Origin: Nocardioides bizhenqiangii
Lineage (GTDB): Bacteria; Actinomycetota; Actinomycetes; Propionibacteriales; Nocardioidaceae
Direction of reading: 5' to 3'
DNA: 64,000 bases
Assembly (NCBI RefSeq): GCF_034661235.1
Contig: NZ_CP141059.1
Span: 1,426,001 to 1,490,000 of the forward strand
Of the stretch, positions 1-9,051 are shown piece by piece; positions within the stretch are counted from its first letter, which is position 1, and each line of letters opens with the position of its first letter. The notes under the pieces are model-generated. The model had not been told where the DNA came from, ran no database searches, and worked only from the letters and a program-made list of their open reading frames with translations. The position numbers were made by a program, and so were the translations under genes.

Positions 1-1
1 G

Positions 2-328
2 GACACGGCGGACACGTCGATCCTCCCCGACTGGGAGGCGTACGTCGCGAGGCACAACCAGATCGTGCGCAACGACGACCAGGACTTCCGTGGACCGGCA
101 TTGCGAGTCGCGACCGCCGACGACGCGAGCGGGTCCAACCAGCCGTTCACCGACTTCGACGAAGCGGCCCAGAAGCTCGTTGACGACAACTCCGAAACCA
201 CGACGGACGAGCTGAGAGCGGGGCGCGCTGCCGCGTTGGTCGGCAGCATCCTCACCCTGCTGCTCGGACTTCTGGCAGCTGTTGCGGTCGTCCGAGGGAT
301 CGGCGCCCGGAGAAGGGAGTACTCATGA
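2..328 (+). CDS. glnX: GlnX-like membrane protein, C-terminal part
   Basis: The open frame enters from the left edge, so only about 108 C-terminal residues are present. A hydrophilic stretch is followed by one strong transmembrane helix near residues 80-103 of the fragment and a short basic tail (RGIGARRREYS) that should be cytoplasmic. The assignment rests on position: in mycobacteria and corynebacteria glnX lies directly before glnH and pknG, and encodes a membrane protein that passes the amino-acid signal from lipoprotein GlnH to kinase PknG. The same order is seen here. Its stop overlaps the glnH start in an ATGA arrangement, which implies translational coupling. The sensor domain itself lies outside the window. 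Confidence 0.7.
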   Translation, partial: DTADTSILPDWEAYVARHNQIVRNDDQDFRGPALRVATADDASGSNQPFTDFDEAAQKLVDDNSETTTDELRAGRAAALVGSILTLLLGLLAAVAVVRGIGARRREYS

Positions 329-1314
329 CCGTCGCGATGAGGCTGGCAGCAGTCGCGTTGGCCGCGGCGCTCCTTGCGGGCTGTGGCTACGAGGACACGC
401 CGCTCCCGGAGGAGCCCGAGGCGTCGGCGGCCACGAGCGCGCCGGACTGCGAGACCCCGGACGAGTCCGGCACCGACCCGGTCGCGTCCTACCACCCCGG
501 TGAAGGCGTGCCGACCGGACCCAAGCTGGACGAGATCCGAGCTCGCGGCCGTCTGATCGTGGGCGTTTCGGCGGACACCTACCTGATGGCGTCGGAGAAC
601 CCCGAGGAGGGCAACCGCATCGAGGGCTTCGACATCGAGTTCGCGAAGGAGATCGGCAGCGCCATCTTCGGCTCTGACTTCAACGCGGGTCGAAACCTGG
701 AGCTCCGGGTCATCACCGCATCGCAGCGGATCCCACTGCTGACTGCAGGTGACCTCGACCTCGTGATCCGCAACTTCACGATCAACAGTCAGCGGTGGGG
801 CTGCATCGCCTTCTCGGCGGAGTACTACCACTCGGGTCAGAAGGTTCTGGTCGGCGCGTCCCTGGCCGACGACGACGAGGAGAACGGCGAGTACCGGGAC
901 CCGTCGGACCTGGCCGGCTTGCGCGTCTGCGCACCGACCGGGTCGACCAGCCTCGTCAACATCGAGGAGGCGGAGCCGGACGCGAAGATCGAGCCGGCGG
1001 TGAATCACACCGGCTGCCTGGTCAAGTTCCAGCGGGGCGAGGTGGACGCGATCACGGGCGACGACACGGTCCTCGCCGGGTTGGCGGCCCAGGATCCCTA
1101 CGCCGTCGTACCGGACCAGGAGCCTCTGAGCGACGAGCCGTACGGTATCGGAGCCAACCAGGAGGACATCGACCTGGTTCGCTTCGTCAACTACGTGCTG
1201 GCGGAGATGAGGGACGGCGAGTGGGAGGCCGCGTACGAACGCTGGCTTCAGCCGGTCCTCGACCCCGAGGGGGACGACGACGTCGTCCAGCCGACACCGA
1301 CCTACGGACGCTAG
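325..1314 (+). CDS. glnH: GlnH-type amino-acid-binding lipoprotein
   Basis: A 329-residue extracellular solute-binding protein (family 3). The first 20 residues form a lipoprotein signal with lipobox LLAGC, so the mature protein should be anchored outside the membrane. A low-complexity linker follows, then the binding domain from about residue 70 (RGRLIVGVSADTY, then GFDIEFAKEIG) to about residue 310. There are no ABC permease genes beside it, so a sensing rather than transport role is likely; in mycobacteria GlnH binds Asp, Glu or Asn and signals to PknG through GlnX. A second possible start (ATG) lies four codons downstream. It is the second gene of the glnX-glnH-pknG operon. Confidence 0.88.
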   Translation: MTVAMRLAAVALAAALLAGCGYEDTPLPEEPEASAATSAPDCETPDESGTDPVASYHPGEGVPTGPKLDEIRARGRLIVGVSADTYLMASENPEEGNRIEGFDIEFAKEIGSAIFGSDFNAGRNLELRVITASQRIPLLTAGDLDLVIRNFTINSQRWGCIAFSAEYYHSGQKVLVGASLADDDEENGEYRDPSDLAGLRVCAPTGSTSLVNIEEAEPDAKIEPAVNHTGCLVKFQRGEVDAITGDDTVLAGLAAQDPYAVVPDQEPLSDEPYGIGANQEDIDLVRFVNYVLAEMRDGEWEAAYERWLQPVLDPEGDDDVVQPTPTYGR

Positions 1315-1333
1315 GACCGGAAACCTCTACCCC

Positions 1334-2443
1334 ATGACCACCGCACCTACCGCCCCAGGACGGCTCGGCGAGGCCATCGAGCCGGCGCTCATCCAGCGCT
1401 ACCTCGCCGAGCTGGACTCCTGGCTGCGCACCCGCAAGGACGAGCTCGACGAGCTCGACCGCGCTGCGCTGGCGGCGGGACGGGGGGAGGAGGTGGCGAG
1501 CGACATGTCGCTGACCCTGGCGATGTGGCAGGCGATCCACGACCGCTACCAGCTGGTCTTCGCGACCTGGGACGGCGGCCGGGTGCTCCAGCAGGAGCGG
1601 GAGCGGATCTCGGCGCTGATCTGGGGCCGGCTCGACGGAGCGTCCGGGATGCCGGGCGGGCTCGCGGTCTCGCTTCCCGAAGCGTGCCGCCTCAACGACG
1701 CGCTGACCGGCCAGCTGCGCACCAAGCTGGCACTCGCCCATGACGCAACGGAGCAGGTGGCCCGGATCCGCGAGCTGCGCGCCCAGCTGGAGCGGATCCG
1801 CGACCAGGTGGGTCTCGAGCCGGCAACGACGCGCGACAAGTCGGTCAACACGCTCGCCGGCCTGATGGCGCGGCTGGAGCAGGTCAGCGACCGCGCCGAG
1901 CGGGGCGCCGACGTGGGCGGCATGCTCGGCCCGATCGAGATCGAGGCGACGACGTTCGAGCGCGACCTCATCGTCGGCAACGCCCGTCGCCGCGACGCCC
2001 GCTCCAAGGTGATCTCGGCCCGCGAGCTGCGCGCCGACCTCGAGGCACGGGAGCAGGCGGTGGAGAAGCTCGCGGCGCAGTGTGTGGCCACCGTCGACAC
2101 CGCGCCCCGCTACGCGGTCCCTGACGTCGAAGCACTCGGTCCGGTACCGGTGACGCCCGACGAGATCGACGACTACCTGCAACGGTTGGACCGGGTGTCC
2201 CAGGCGCTCGAGTTCGCCCAGCACAAGTACGCCGACGCGCTCGCCCAGCACACCGACCTGGTCGCGCTGCTCGACGCCTACGTCGCCAAGGCCAGGGCCC
2301 AAGGGGTGGCCGACAGCCCCGACCTCGTCGAGAGTGAGCGGCAGGCCCGCGCCGTCCTCGCTCGCACCCCAGCACCGATGTCCGTCGCCCAGCAGCTGGT
2401 CGCGACCTACCAGACGTGGCTTCAGAAGGAGACCGCCCAGTGA
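1334..2443 (+). CDS. Coiled-coil protein of the PknG operon, unknown function
   Basis: A 369-residue soluble protein without signal peptide or membrane segment. It is rich in Glu, Arg, Leu and Ala, with long heptad-like helical stretches (about residues 125-165 and 235-265) that suggest a coiled-coil scaffold. I do not recognise a catalytic domain. It sits between glnH and pknG, and its stop overlaps the pknG start (GTGA), so the two are probably translated together. The M. tuberculosis glnX-glnH-pknG operon has no equivalent gene at this place, so it may be an adaptor for the additional phosphatase, VWA and FHA proteins encoded downstream. That role is inference from position. Confidence 0.75.
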   Translation: MTTAPTAPGRLGEAIEPALIQRYLAELDSWLRTRKDELDELDRAALAAGRGEEVASDMSLTLAMWQAIHDRYQLVFATWDGGRVLQQERERISALIWGRLDGASGMPGGLAVSLPEACRLNDALTGQLRTKLALAHDATEQVARIRELRAQLERIRDQVGLEPATTRDKSVNTLAGLMARLEQVSDRAERGADVGGMLGPIEIEATTFERDLIVGNARRRDARSKVISARELRADLEAREQAVEKLAAQCVATVDTAPRYAVPDVEALGPVPVTPDEIDDYLQRLDRVSQALEFAQHKYADALAQHTDLVALLDAYVAKARAQGVADSPDLVESERQARAVLARTPAPMSVAQQLVATYQTWLQKETAQ

Positions 2444-4827
2444 GCACCTGCACGCAGCCCGGATGCACCGGCAGCATCCTCGACGGCTACTGCGACGTCT
2501 GCGGTTCCCCGGGAGATCCCGGTGCCTCGGCAGGGTCGGTCAGCGCGGTCCCGACCGCCACGGTCGGGGCGCCCGCGACCGGCACCGCGCCGGCGCAGCC
2601 GGTCCCGAACGGCGCTCCCTGCGGCCAGCCCGGCTGCACCGGCAAGATCCTCGACGGCTACTGCGACGTGTGCGGCACCGCCGCCGGTGCACCGGCGGCG
2701 CCGGTCGCGGCTCAGGCCGACCCCGTCTCCGACCACGGCGCCTCGGTCGCCACCTCGGCCAGCCGCGTCCAGTCGGCGGCGATCGGCTCCAAACGCGCCG
2801 GCAGCAGCGGCACCGGCTCCACCCGCCGCACTCGCGCCGGGAGCCAGCGGATGCGTGCCGCGCGGCTCGGCGCCGGTCTCACCTCGGTCCCGCCCGCGCC
2901 GCCGGTCGACGCCGCCAAGGCGATCATGGCGCACGCCCAGGTGCCCGAGGACAAGCGCTTCTGCTCGAAGTGCGGCAACAAGGTCGGCCGCAGCATCGAC
3001 GGCACGCCGGGCCGCCCCGAAGGGTTCTGTGCGCACTGCGGACAGGCGTTCTCGTTCACGCCGAAGCTGCAGCAGGGCGACCTCGTCGCCGGGCAGTACG
3101 AAGTGGCCGGGGCGCTCGCGCACGGCGGTCTCGGCTGGATCTACCTCGCTCGCGACCGCAACGTCTCCAACCGGTGGGTGGTGCTCAAGGGCCTGCTCAA
3201 CTCCGGTGACCCCGACGCGCTGGCCGCCGCGATCGCCGAGCAGCAGTTCCTTGCCCAGGTCGAGCACCCGGCGATCGTGGAGATCTACAACTTCGTGACC
3301 CACGAAGGCGCCGGCTACATCGTCATGGAGTACGTCGGCGGAAAGTCGCTCAAGCAGATCCTCAAGGACCGGATGCGGGCCAACAACGGCAGCTACGACC
3401 CGCTGCCGGTCGACCAGGCGCTCGCCTACATCCTCGAGCTGCTGCCGGCGTTCCAGTACCTGCACGACCTCGGTCTGGTCTACTGCGACTTCAAGCCCGA
3501 CAACATGATCCAGGTCGGCGACGCGATGAAGCTGATCGACCTGGGAGGCGTGCGGCGGATCGACGACCAGGAGTCGGCGATCTACGGCACGGTCGGCTAC
3601 CAGGCTCCCGAGGTGGCCGAGGTCGGCCCGTCGGTCGCCTCGGACGTCTACACGATCGGCCGCACCCTGCTGGTGCTCACGATGGAGTTCCGCGGCTACC
3701 AGGGCACCTACCTCCACAGCCTGCCGCCGGTCGACCAGACGCCGCTGTTCCAGCAGCAGGACTCGCTCTACCACCTGGTCGCCAAGTGCTGTGCCGCCGA
3801 TCCGGCCGACCGGTTCGCGTCGGTCGACGAGCTGCGCACCCAGCTGCTCGGCGTGCTGCGGGAGGTCGTCGCGAGGAACCGGCAGGGTACGGCGCTCACG
3901 TCGGCCGCGTCCGTGCTGTTCGAGTCGCCGGCGATCGCGCGTCCGATCACCAGCTGGGACCACCTTCCCAAGCTGCGCGAGGACACCACCGACCCGCAGT
4001 ACGGCTGGCTCTCCACGATCAGCGACGAGAACCCCCGCCAGCGGCTGAAGGACCTCGACAAGGCGCCCGAGGACAGTGCCGAGGTGTGGCTGGCGCGCTG
4101 CAAGGCGGCCCTCGAGCTCGGGGAGTCCGCGGCCACCAAGAGCTATGCCGGCAACCTGCTGGCGGCCGACCCGTGGGAGTGGCGGGCGCTCTGGATGGAG
4201 GGCCTCGCCGCCGTGCAGCAGGACGACTGGGAGACCGCGAAGGCCTCCTTCAACGCCGTCTACCAGCAGGTGCCGGGTGAGCTCGCACCCAAGCTGGCCC
4301 TCGCGTTCGCCTGCGAGGAGGGTGGCCAGCCGGAGGTCGCCGAGGCGCTCTACCAGACCTGCGCCGCGACCGACGCGACGTACGTCGCTCCTTCCGCCTT
4401 CGGGATGGCCCGGGTGCGCGCCGCCCGCCGGGACACCGCCGGCGCGGTCGCCGCGCTCGACCTGGTGCCCACGACCAGCCGGGGCTACACCGAGAGCCGC
4501 CAGCAGCGGGCGGAGGTGCTGCTCGCCGGAAGCGCGATGGATCTCGCCGTCCTCGACCAGGCGCTGCGGACGATCGAGAGCTCGTCGGTCGACGGTCCGA
4601 CCCGCCAGCGCTACACCGTGCGGATCCTCAAGGAGGCGCTGCCCGTCGTGGCGAAGAACCCGCCGCGCAAGGGCGTCACCATCGGCTCGGTCCAGGCGTC
4701 CGAGCACCACATCAGGACCGGACTGGAGAACGCCCTGCGCCTCCTCGCCCGCGAAGCACACGACCTCGACGAGCGCGTGGACCTGGTCAACCAGGCGAAC
4801 GCCGTACGGAACTGGAGCCTCACATGA
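2440..4827 (+). CDS. pknG: Serine/threonine protein kinase PknG
   Basis: A 795-residue soluble kinase with PknG architecture. The N-terminus carries two near-identical Cys modules (CTQPGCTG-x4-GYCDVCG at residues 4-22 and CGQPGCTG-x4-GYCDVCG at about 61-78). A rubredoxin-like Cys-x2-Cys ... Cys-x2-Cys domain begins at Cys175. The kinase domain covers about residues 216-475, with Lys250, catalytic Asp350 in YCDFKPDN and Asp367 in DLGG, both PknG-style variants. The C-terminal 300 residues are helical, as expected for the PknG TPR domain. I chose the GTG at 2440 because AAGGAG lies 8 nt upstream and it overlaps the preceding stop; an in-frame GTG at 2416 lacks this. In mycobacteria PknG phosphorylates the FHA protein GarA/OdhI to control 2-oxoglutarate use. 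Confidence 0.95.
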   Translation: MSTCTQPGCTGSILDGYCDVCGSPGDPGASAGSVSAVPTATVGAPATGTAPAQPVPNGAPCGQPGCTGKILDGYCDVCGTAAGAPAAPVAAQADPVSDHGASVATSASRVQSAAIGSKRAGSSGTGSTRRTRAGSQRMRAARLGAGLTSVPPAPPVDAAKAIMAHAQVPEDKRFCSKCGNKVGRSIDGTPGRPEGFCAHCGQAFSFTPKLQQGDLVAGQYEVAGALAHGGLGWIYLARDRNVSNRWVVLKGLLNSGDPDALAAAIAEQQFLAQVEHPAIVEIYNFVTHEGAGYIVMEYVGGKSLKQILKDRMRANNGSYDPLPVDQALAYILELLPAFQYLHDLGLVYCDFKPDNMIQVGDAMKLIDLGGVRRIDDQESAIYGTVGYQAPEVAEVGPSVASDVYTIGRTLLVLTMEFRGYQGTYLHSLPPVDQTPLFQQQDSLYHLVAKCCAADPADRFASVDELRTQLLGVLREVVARNRQGTALTSAASVLFESPAIARPITSWDHLPKLREDTTDPQYGWLSTISDENPRQRLKDLDKAPEDSAEVWLARCKAALELGESAATKSYAGNLLAADPWEWRALWMEGLAAVQQDDWETAKASFNAVYQQVPGELAPKLALAFACEEGGQPEVAEALYQTCAATDATYVAPSAFGMARVRAARRDTAGAVAALDLVPTTSRGYTESRQQRAEVLLAGSAMDLAVLDQALRTIESSSVDGPTRQRYTVRILKEALPVVAKNPPRKGVTIGSVQASEHHIRTGLENALRLLAREAHDLDERVDLVNQANAVRNWSLT

Positions 4828-6125
4828 CCGAACAGGACACCGGGTCGGTCGGCGCGCGGGAGACGGCGTGTCCGTCCTGCGGGGCGGGAGTGCCCACGGG
4901 TGCCCGCTTCTGCGAGTCGTGCGGTGCCCAGGTCGGCGACGCACCGGCGCCGGCAGCGACGTTGACGCCGCCGACGATGGTGCCGGCCGACGACCTCGGT
5001 GACGCGCCGATCAGCGCGCCGACCCGTCGACCGGCGCACGCGCTGCCGGACCCGCCTCCCGACCCGGGCCGCCGCCCGTGCGGCAACTGCGGGGGAGAGG
5101 TCGGGCCCGACCTCTACTGCCTGTCCTGCGGCACCAAGGCACCCAGCGAGCGCGACCACTTCCGCGAGACGCCGGCCTCGTGGGTCGCCGGCGTGTGCGA
5201 CAAGGGCGTGAAGAAGAGCCGCAACGAGGACGCGATGGCGCTGCTCGCCGGCGAGCAGCCCGGATCGCGGGCCGTCCTGGTCGTCCTCGACGGCGTCTCC
5301 AACCTGGTCGACTCCGACGTCGCGTCCCTCGCCGGTGCCCGAGCGGCGCGCGAGGTGCTGCGGACGCCCCTGCCCGCCGGCATGGGCACGCCGCAGGGCC
5401 GCGACGCAGCGGTGGCCAAGGTCTTCACCGATGCCGCTGCGGCGGCCAACACGGCGATCATCGCGGTCACCGACCCCGACGAGCCCAACCCGGCGTCGGC
5501 GACGTTCACGGTCGCGGTGCTCGAGGGCACCCGGATCAGCCACGCCAACATCGGCGACTCCCGCTGCTACTGGCTTCCCGACGATGGTGAGCCGGTGCAG
5601 CTCACGGTCGACGACTCGGTGGCACAAGCCCAGATCGCCTCCGGAGTGGCCAAGGAGGTCGCGGAGACCGGCGAGTTCGCCCACGCGATCACCAAGTGGC
5701 TCGGGCGTGACTCGCAGGACTTCGTGCCGGTCGTCGGCAGCCTCGAGGTCACCGGGCCGGGCTGGCTGCTCGCCTGCTCCGACGGGCTGTGGAACTACGC
5801 GTCCGCGCCGACCGCGCTCCGCGAGCAGATCCAGGCGGCCACCGCGACCGACCCCGAGGGGATCGCGCTCGAGCTGGTGGCGTTCGCCAACGCGGCGGGC
5901 GGCCACGACAACATCACCGCCGCGCTCGCCCGGGTGGGGCCGCTGCCCGAGGCGGCACCCCCGCCGCAGCCCGCGACGACCGCCGCCACGCCGACCGAGC
6001 CGACCGAGCCGGCGGGCGCCGTACCGCCGCCGCCACCACCGGTGCAGAATGCCGGTACGCCGCCCGCACCGCCGACGACCCCGAGCACCGAGGCAGCAGG
6101 AGAGGGAGTCCCGACCGATGGCTGA
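4824..6125 (+). CDS. PP2C-family Ser/Thr phosphatase with zinc ribbons
   Basis: A 433-residue protein. Two zinc-ribbon units come first (CPSCG ... CESCG at residues 16-34 and CGNCG ... CLSCG at 86-102), then a PP2C domain at about residues 112-375. PP2C metal motifs are visible: KKSRNEDA, LVVLDGVSN, IGDSRCYW, ACSDGLW and GGHDNIT. The last 60 residues are a Pro/Ala-rich tail. There is no membrane segment, unlike mycobacterial PstP. Its start overlaps the pknG stop in ATGA, and its own stop overlaps the next start, so it is tightly coupled. It probably reverses phosphorylation by PknG; that pairing is inferred from the operon. Confidence 0.92.
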   Translation: MTEQDTGSVGARETACPSCGAGVPTGARFCESCGAQVGDAPAPAATLTPPTMVPADDLGDAPISAPTRRPAHALPDPPPDPGRRPCGNCGGEVGPDLYCLSCGTKAPSERDHFRETPASWVAGVCDKGVKKSRNEDAMALLAGEQPGSRAVLVVLDGVSNLVDSDVASLAGARAAREVLRTPLPAGMGTPQGRDAAVAKVFTDAAAAANTAIIAVTDPDEPNPASATFTVAVLEGTRISHANIGDSRCYWLPDDGEPVQLTVDDSVAQAQIASGVAKEVAETGEFAHAITKWLGRDSQDFVPVVGSLEVTGPGWLLACSDGLWNYASAPTALREQIQAATATDPEGIALELVAFANAAGGHDNITAALARVGPLPEAAPPPQPATTAATPTEPTEPAGAVPPPPPPVQNAGTPPAPPTTPSTEAAGEGVPTDG

Positions 6126-7413
6126 GTTCACCACCGCCGTCTTCCAGAACGAGTTCCTGCCGGACGGCGGGACCGACGTCAACGCGATCGTCACCATCGC
6201 CTGCAAGGGGGCCGGCACCGCCGGCCAGTCCGGCTCGGGTGACGCCGGCGAGATCATCATCGTCGACACGTCCGGCTCGATGGGTCCGGCGACGATGGCC
6301 GCCGCGAAGGACGCCGCGCAGGCGGCACTGTCGGAGATCGTCGACGGCACCTGGTTCGCCATCATCGCCGGCGCCGACCGGGCGATGCTCGCCTACCCGC
6401 CGGTGACGAGCGGGCCGGCCCTGGTGCAGATGAACGCCGAGACCAGGCAGGAGGGGTCGGCCGCGATCAGCCGCTTCGTCGGCAGCGGCGGTACGGCGAT
6501 CTCCACCTGGCTCGACCTCGCCGGCCAGATCTTCGCGTCCGTCCCGCAGGTGACCCAGCGTCACGCCCTGCTGCTCACCGACGGCGAGAACCGGGAGCGT
6601 CCGGGACGACTCGACGAGGCGATCAACCGCGCCACCGGCTACTACCAGTGCGACTGCCGCGGCGCCGGCACCGACTGGCAGGTCGCCGAGATCAGGCGGA
6701 TCGCGCAGGCCCTGCTCGGCACCGTCGACATCATCCCGAGGCCCGACGAGATGCGGGCGCAGTTCCAGGAGATCATGCGGGCCTCGATGGCTCGCGGCGT
6801 GGCCGACGCCAAGCTCCGGGTCTGGACGCCGCAGGGCGCCCAGGTCCTCTTCGTGCGCCAGGTCGCCCCGACCCTGGAAGACCTCACCGACCGCGGGGTG
6901 GCGGTCAACCCGCTGACCCGCGACTTCCCGACCGGTGCCTGGGCCGACGAGTCCCGCGACTACCACATCGCCGTGCGGGTCGCGGCGAAGGCGGTCGGGC
7001 AGGAGCAGCTCGCCGCGCGGGTGCAGCTCGCGCTCGGTGAGAACGTCGTGACCCAGGGCCTGGTCAAGGCGACCTGGTCGAGCAACTCCGAGCTCACCAC
7101 CCGCATCGACAAGCAGGTCGCCCACTACACCGGCCAGACCGAGCTCGCGGCCATGATCCAGGAAGGCCTGGCCGCCAAGGCCGCCGGTGACGAGGCGACC
7201 GCGACGACCAAGCTCGGTCGCGCCGTGCAGCTCGCCGCGGAGACCGGCAACGACGAGGCGACCTCGAAGCTGCGCAAGGTTGTCGACGTCGAGAACGAGG
7301 CCGACGGGACGGTGCGGTTGAAGCGGGCGGTCGACAAGGCCGACGAGATGGCGCTGGACACCGCGTCGACGAAGACGACCCGGGTCCGCAAGGACTCGAC
7401 ATCCGGGAGCTGA
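6118..7413 (+). CDS. VWA-domain protein of the PknG operon
   Basis: A 431-residue protein with a von Willebrand factor A domain at about residues 45-225. The MIDAS metal motif is intact (DTSGS at residues 50-54). The C-terminal half resembles the tail of TerY-type or tellurium-resistance-like VWA proteins, with a beta-rich segment and a final helical, charged region. No signal peptide or membrane helix is visible, so it should be cytoplasmic. It begins inside the phosphatase gene (8-nt overlap). A kinase, a PP2C and a VWA protein encoded together recall the TerY-P triads described for Ter stress systems, although the kinase there is a different type. A scaffold role is inferred. Confidence 0.88.
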   Translation: MAEFTTAVFQNEFLPDGGTDVNAIVTIACKGAGTAGQSGSGDAGEIIIVDTSGSMGPATMAAAKDAAQAALSEIVDGTWFAIIAGADRAMLAYPPVTSGPALVQMNAETRQEGSAAISRFVGSGGTAISTWLDLAGQIFASVPQVTQRHALLLTDGENRERPGRLDEAINRATGYYQCDCRGAGTDWQVAEIRRIAQALLGTVDIIPRPDEMRAQFQEIMRASMARGVADAKLRVWTPQGAQVLFVRQVAPTLEDLTDRGVAVNPLTRDFPTGAWADESRDYHIAVRVAAKAVGQEQLAARVQLALGENVVTQGLVKATWSSNSELTTRIDKQVAHYTGQTELAAMIQEGLAAKAAGDEATATTKLGRAVQLAAETGNDEATSKLRKVVDVENEADGTVRLKRAVDKADEMALDTASTKTTRVRKDSTSGS

Positions 7414-7418
7414 GCCCC

Positions 7419-8210
7419 TTGCCGACCTGCCCCTCGGGCCACGACTCGACCGCCGACGACTACTGCGACGTCTGCGGCCTGCCGATCACCGACGCCGGCT
7501 CCGCGCCGCCGCCGGCCGGCGACGCACCCGCCGCGCCGCCGGAGACGGACGTGCCGACCCCGGCCGCGCCGGCCGGGGCGACGTGCCCGAACTGCTCGGC
7601 GCTCAATCCGGAGAACGCCCTCTTCTGCGAGGCCTGCGGCTACGACTTCACGACCGGCCAGGCTCCGCGGACGCCGTCGCCGCTCGACCTGGACGCGGCC
7701 GCTCCACCCGCCACGTCGACGCCCTCGCCGCCGCCGGCCGAGGCCACGCCCGCCGCCGGAGACCCGCCGACCAGCGAGGCGCAGCGGTCGATCGCGCCGC
7801 CGCTCACCGACGCCTGGATGGCCGAGGTCTGGATCGACCCCGACTGGTACGCCGAGCAGGACTCCTCCGACCCGCTCCCGTCCGCAGGCGTGCCGACCGT
7901 CGTACCGCTGAAGACGACGTCGATCCTCGTCGGCCGCACCTCCCGCAGCCGCAACATCCATCCCGACATCGACCTGTCGACCGACAACGGGATCAGCCGC
8001 CGGCACTGCCAGTTCACGACCGACGGCAGCCGGTGGTGGGTCGAGGACCTCGGCTCCTCCAACGGCACCTACGTCGGCGGCCCGATCGGCCCGTTGCCGA
8101 CCCAGCCGCTGTCGCCGGGGGCGAAGCGCGAGATCGCCGCCGACGAGCGGGTCTACCTCGGCGCCTGGAGCCGCATCGTGATCCGCAAGGCCGCCCCAGG
8201 GGAGCTCTGA
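7419..8210 (+). CDS. FHA-domain protein with N-terminal zinc ribbons
   Basis: A 263-residue protein starting with TTG, 5 nt after the VWA stop. Residues 3-22 (CPSGH ... YCDVCGLPI) repeat the YCDVCG module of PknG. A second ribbon follows at about residues 55-75 (CPNCS ... CEACGYDF), then a Pro/Ala-rich linker. The C-terminal FHA domain (about 165-260) has the canonical phosphothreonine-binding residues: GRTSRSR, SRRHC and GSSNGTYV. It is the natural reader of phosphothreonines made by PknG. It is not a standard GarA: it is longer and no ETT-type phosphorylation motif is visible before the FHA domain. It ends the operon. Confidence 0.9.
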   Translation: MPTCPSGHDSTADDYCDVCGLPITDAGSAPPPAGDAPAAPPETDVPTPAAPAGATCPNCSALNPENALFCEACGYDFTTGQAPRTPSPLDLDAAAPPATSTPSPPPAEATPAAGDPPTSEAQRSIAPPLTDAWMAEVWIDPDWYAEQDSSDPLPSAGVPTVVPLKTTSILVGRTSRSRNIHPDIDLSTDNGISRRHCQFTTDGSRWWVEDLGSSNGTYVGGPIGPLPTQPLSPGAKREIAADERVYLGAWSRIVIRKAAPGEL

Positions 8211-8223
8211 GTTGAACTGCCCG

Positions 8224-8316
8224 AGCGTGTCGCAGACGGCGCGGCACCGCCCGGACCATCGCTTCGCTCGGCCCGCGGGCGCCGCGCCGTGCGGCTTCGC
8301 CGCGGTGCGACACGCT
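8224..8316. terminator. Long inverted repeat between convergent genes
   Basis: AGCGTGTCGCA (8224-8234) is repeated as its exact reverse complement at 8306-8316, with GC-rich partly self-complementary sequence between. It lies between the stop of the FHA gene and the stop of the convergent methyltransferase. There is no T-run, so a bidirectional Rho-type or stem-only terminator is the most likely role. The remaining 66 nt up to the methyltransferase stop show nothing else. Confidence 0.5.
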
Positions 8317-8382
8317 GCCGGGCCGCGGTTGGCGTAGTCGCCGATTGCGACCGCCGGCGGCTTGCGGGTGGCGGCGGGCGGG

Positions 8383-8952
8383 TCAGCTACGAGTGGCAAG
8401 CACGACCGAGGAGTCGCTGGCGACCATCACCTCGACGGCGGTGAACCGGTCGTCGGTGAGCCACTGCTCGCGCAGGATGTCGACCCGGCCGTCGGTCAGC
8501 GGCGGCCACTGCTCGCACGGCCAGAAGTTGTCGAGTACGACGATCCCACCCACCTCGACGAGGTCCGCGATCGCGTCGACGCCGACCTCGGCGGGCTGCT
8601 CGGAGTCGAGGAAGAGCAGGGAGTAGGGGCCCTTGTCGGTCAAGGTGGACCAGTCGGCGGTGAGCACGTCGACGAGCGGGTCGTCGGTGAAGATCTCGGC
8701 GGCCGCGCGCGCCAGCTTGGGGTCGCGCTCCGCGGTGAGGATCCGGGCCTGGGTGTCGCGGACACCTGACCGCAACCACGCCGTGCCGACGCCGCAGCCG
8801 GTGCCGAACTCGGCCATGATCCCGGAGCGGGTGGCGGCCAGCGCCGCCAGCAGACGGCCGGTCTCGTTGCGGCAGAACGACACGTAGCCCGCGCGGCGGG
8901 AGACGTCGAACGCGCGGTTGACCACGTCGGGAAGCTCGGGGGGCGCGCTCAT
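8383..8952 (-). CDS. Class I SAM-dependent O-methyltransferase
   Basis: A 189-residue protein. The SAM-binding motif I is MAEFGTGCGVGTAWL, followed by an acidic residue after the second strand (LTAERD) and the motif LLFLDSEQP. This matches the small methyltransferases related to catechol or caffeoyl-CoA O-methyltransferases. The ATG at 8952 starts MSAPPELPD; the frame stays open upstream, but that part has no protein-like composition. Its target is unknown. It is transcribed divergently from the leuB leader region, with 99 nt between the two start codons. Confidence 0.82.
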   Translation of the reverse strand: MSAPPELPDVVNRAFDVSRRAGYVSFCRNETGRLLAALAATRSGIMAEFGTGCGVGTAWLRSGVRDTQARILTAERDPKLARAAAEIFTDDPLVDVLTADWSTLTDKGPYSLLFLDSEQPAEVGVDAIADLVEVGGIVVLDNFWPCEQWPPLTDGRVDILREQWLTDDRFTAVEVMVASDSSVVLATRS

Positions 8953-9035
8953 GCAAACGAGTCTTTCATCCTGATACCAACGTCTCGCCATCCGAACACG
9001 GATCGAAATGTGACGACACCGGCCCGCGGACGCCG

Positions 9036-9041
9036 TACGCT
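9036..9041 (+). promoter_or_regulatory. Probable -10 box of the leuB leader
   Basis: TACGCT fits the actinobacterial TANNNT -10 consensus and lies 10 nt before the ATG of the leader peptide. A TGACGA sequence 19 nt further upstream could serve as the -35. Start-site mapping is lacking. Confidence 0.4.
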
Positions 9042-9051
9042 CGTGCTCACC

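Noticed and set aside
2422..4944. Long open frames opposite pknG and similar ones opposite other genes
   Set aside because: They mirror the strong GC3 bias of the real genes, have Arg/Gly/Val-rich compositions and lack motifs and ribosome binding sites.
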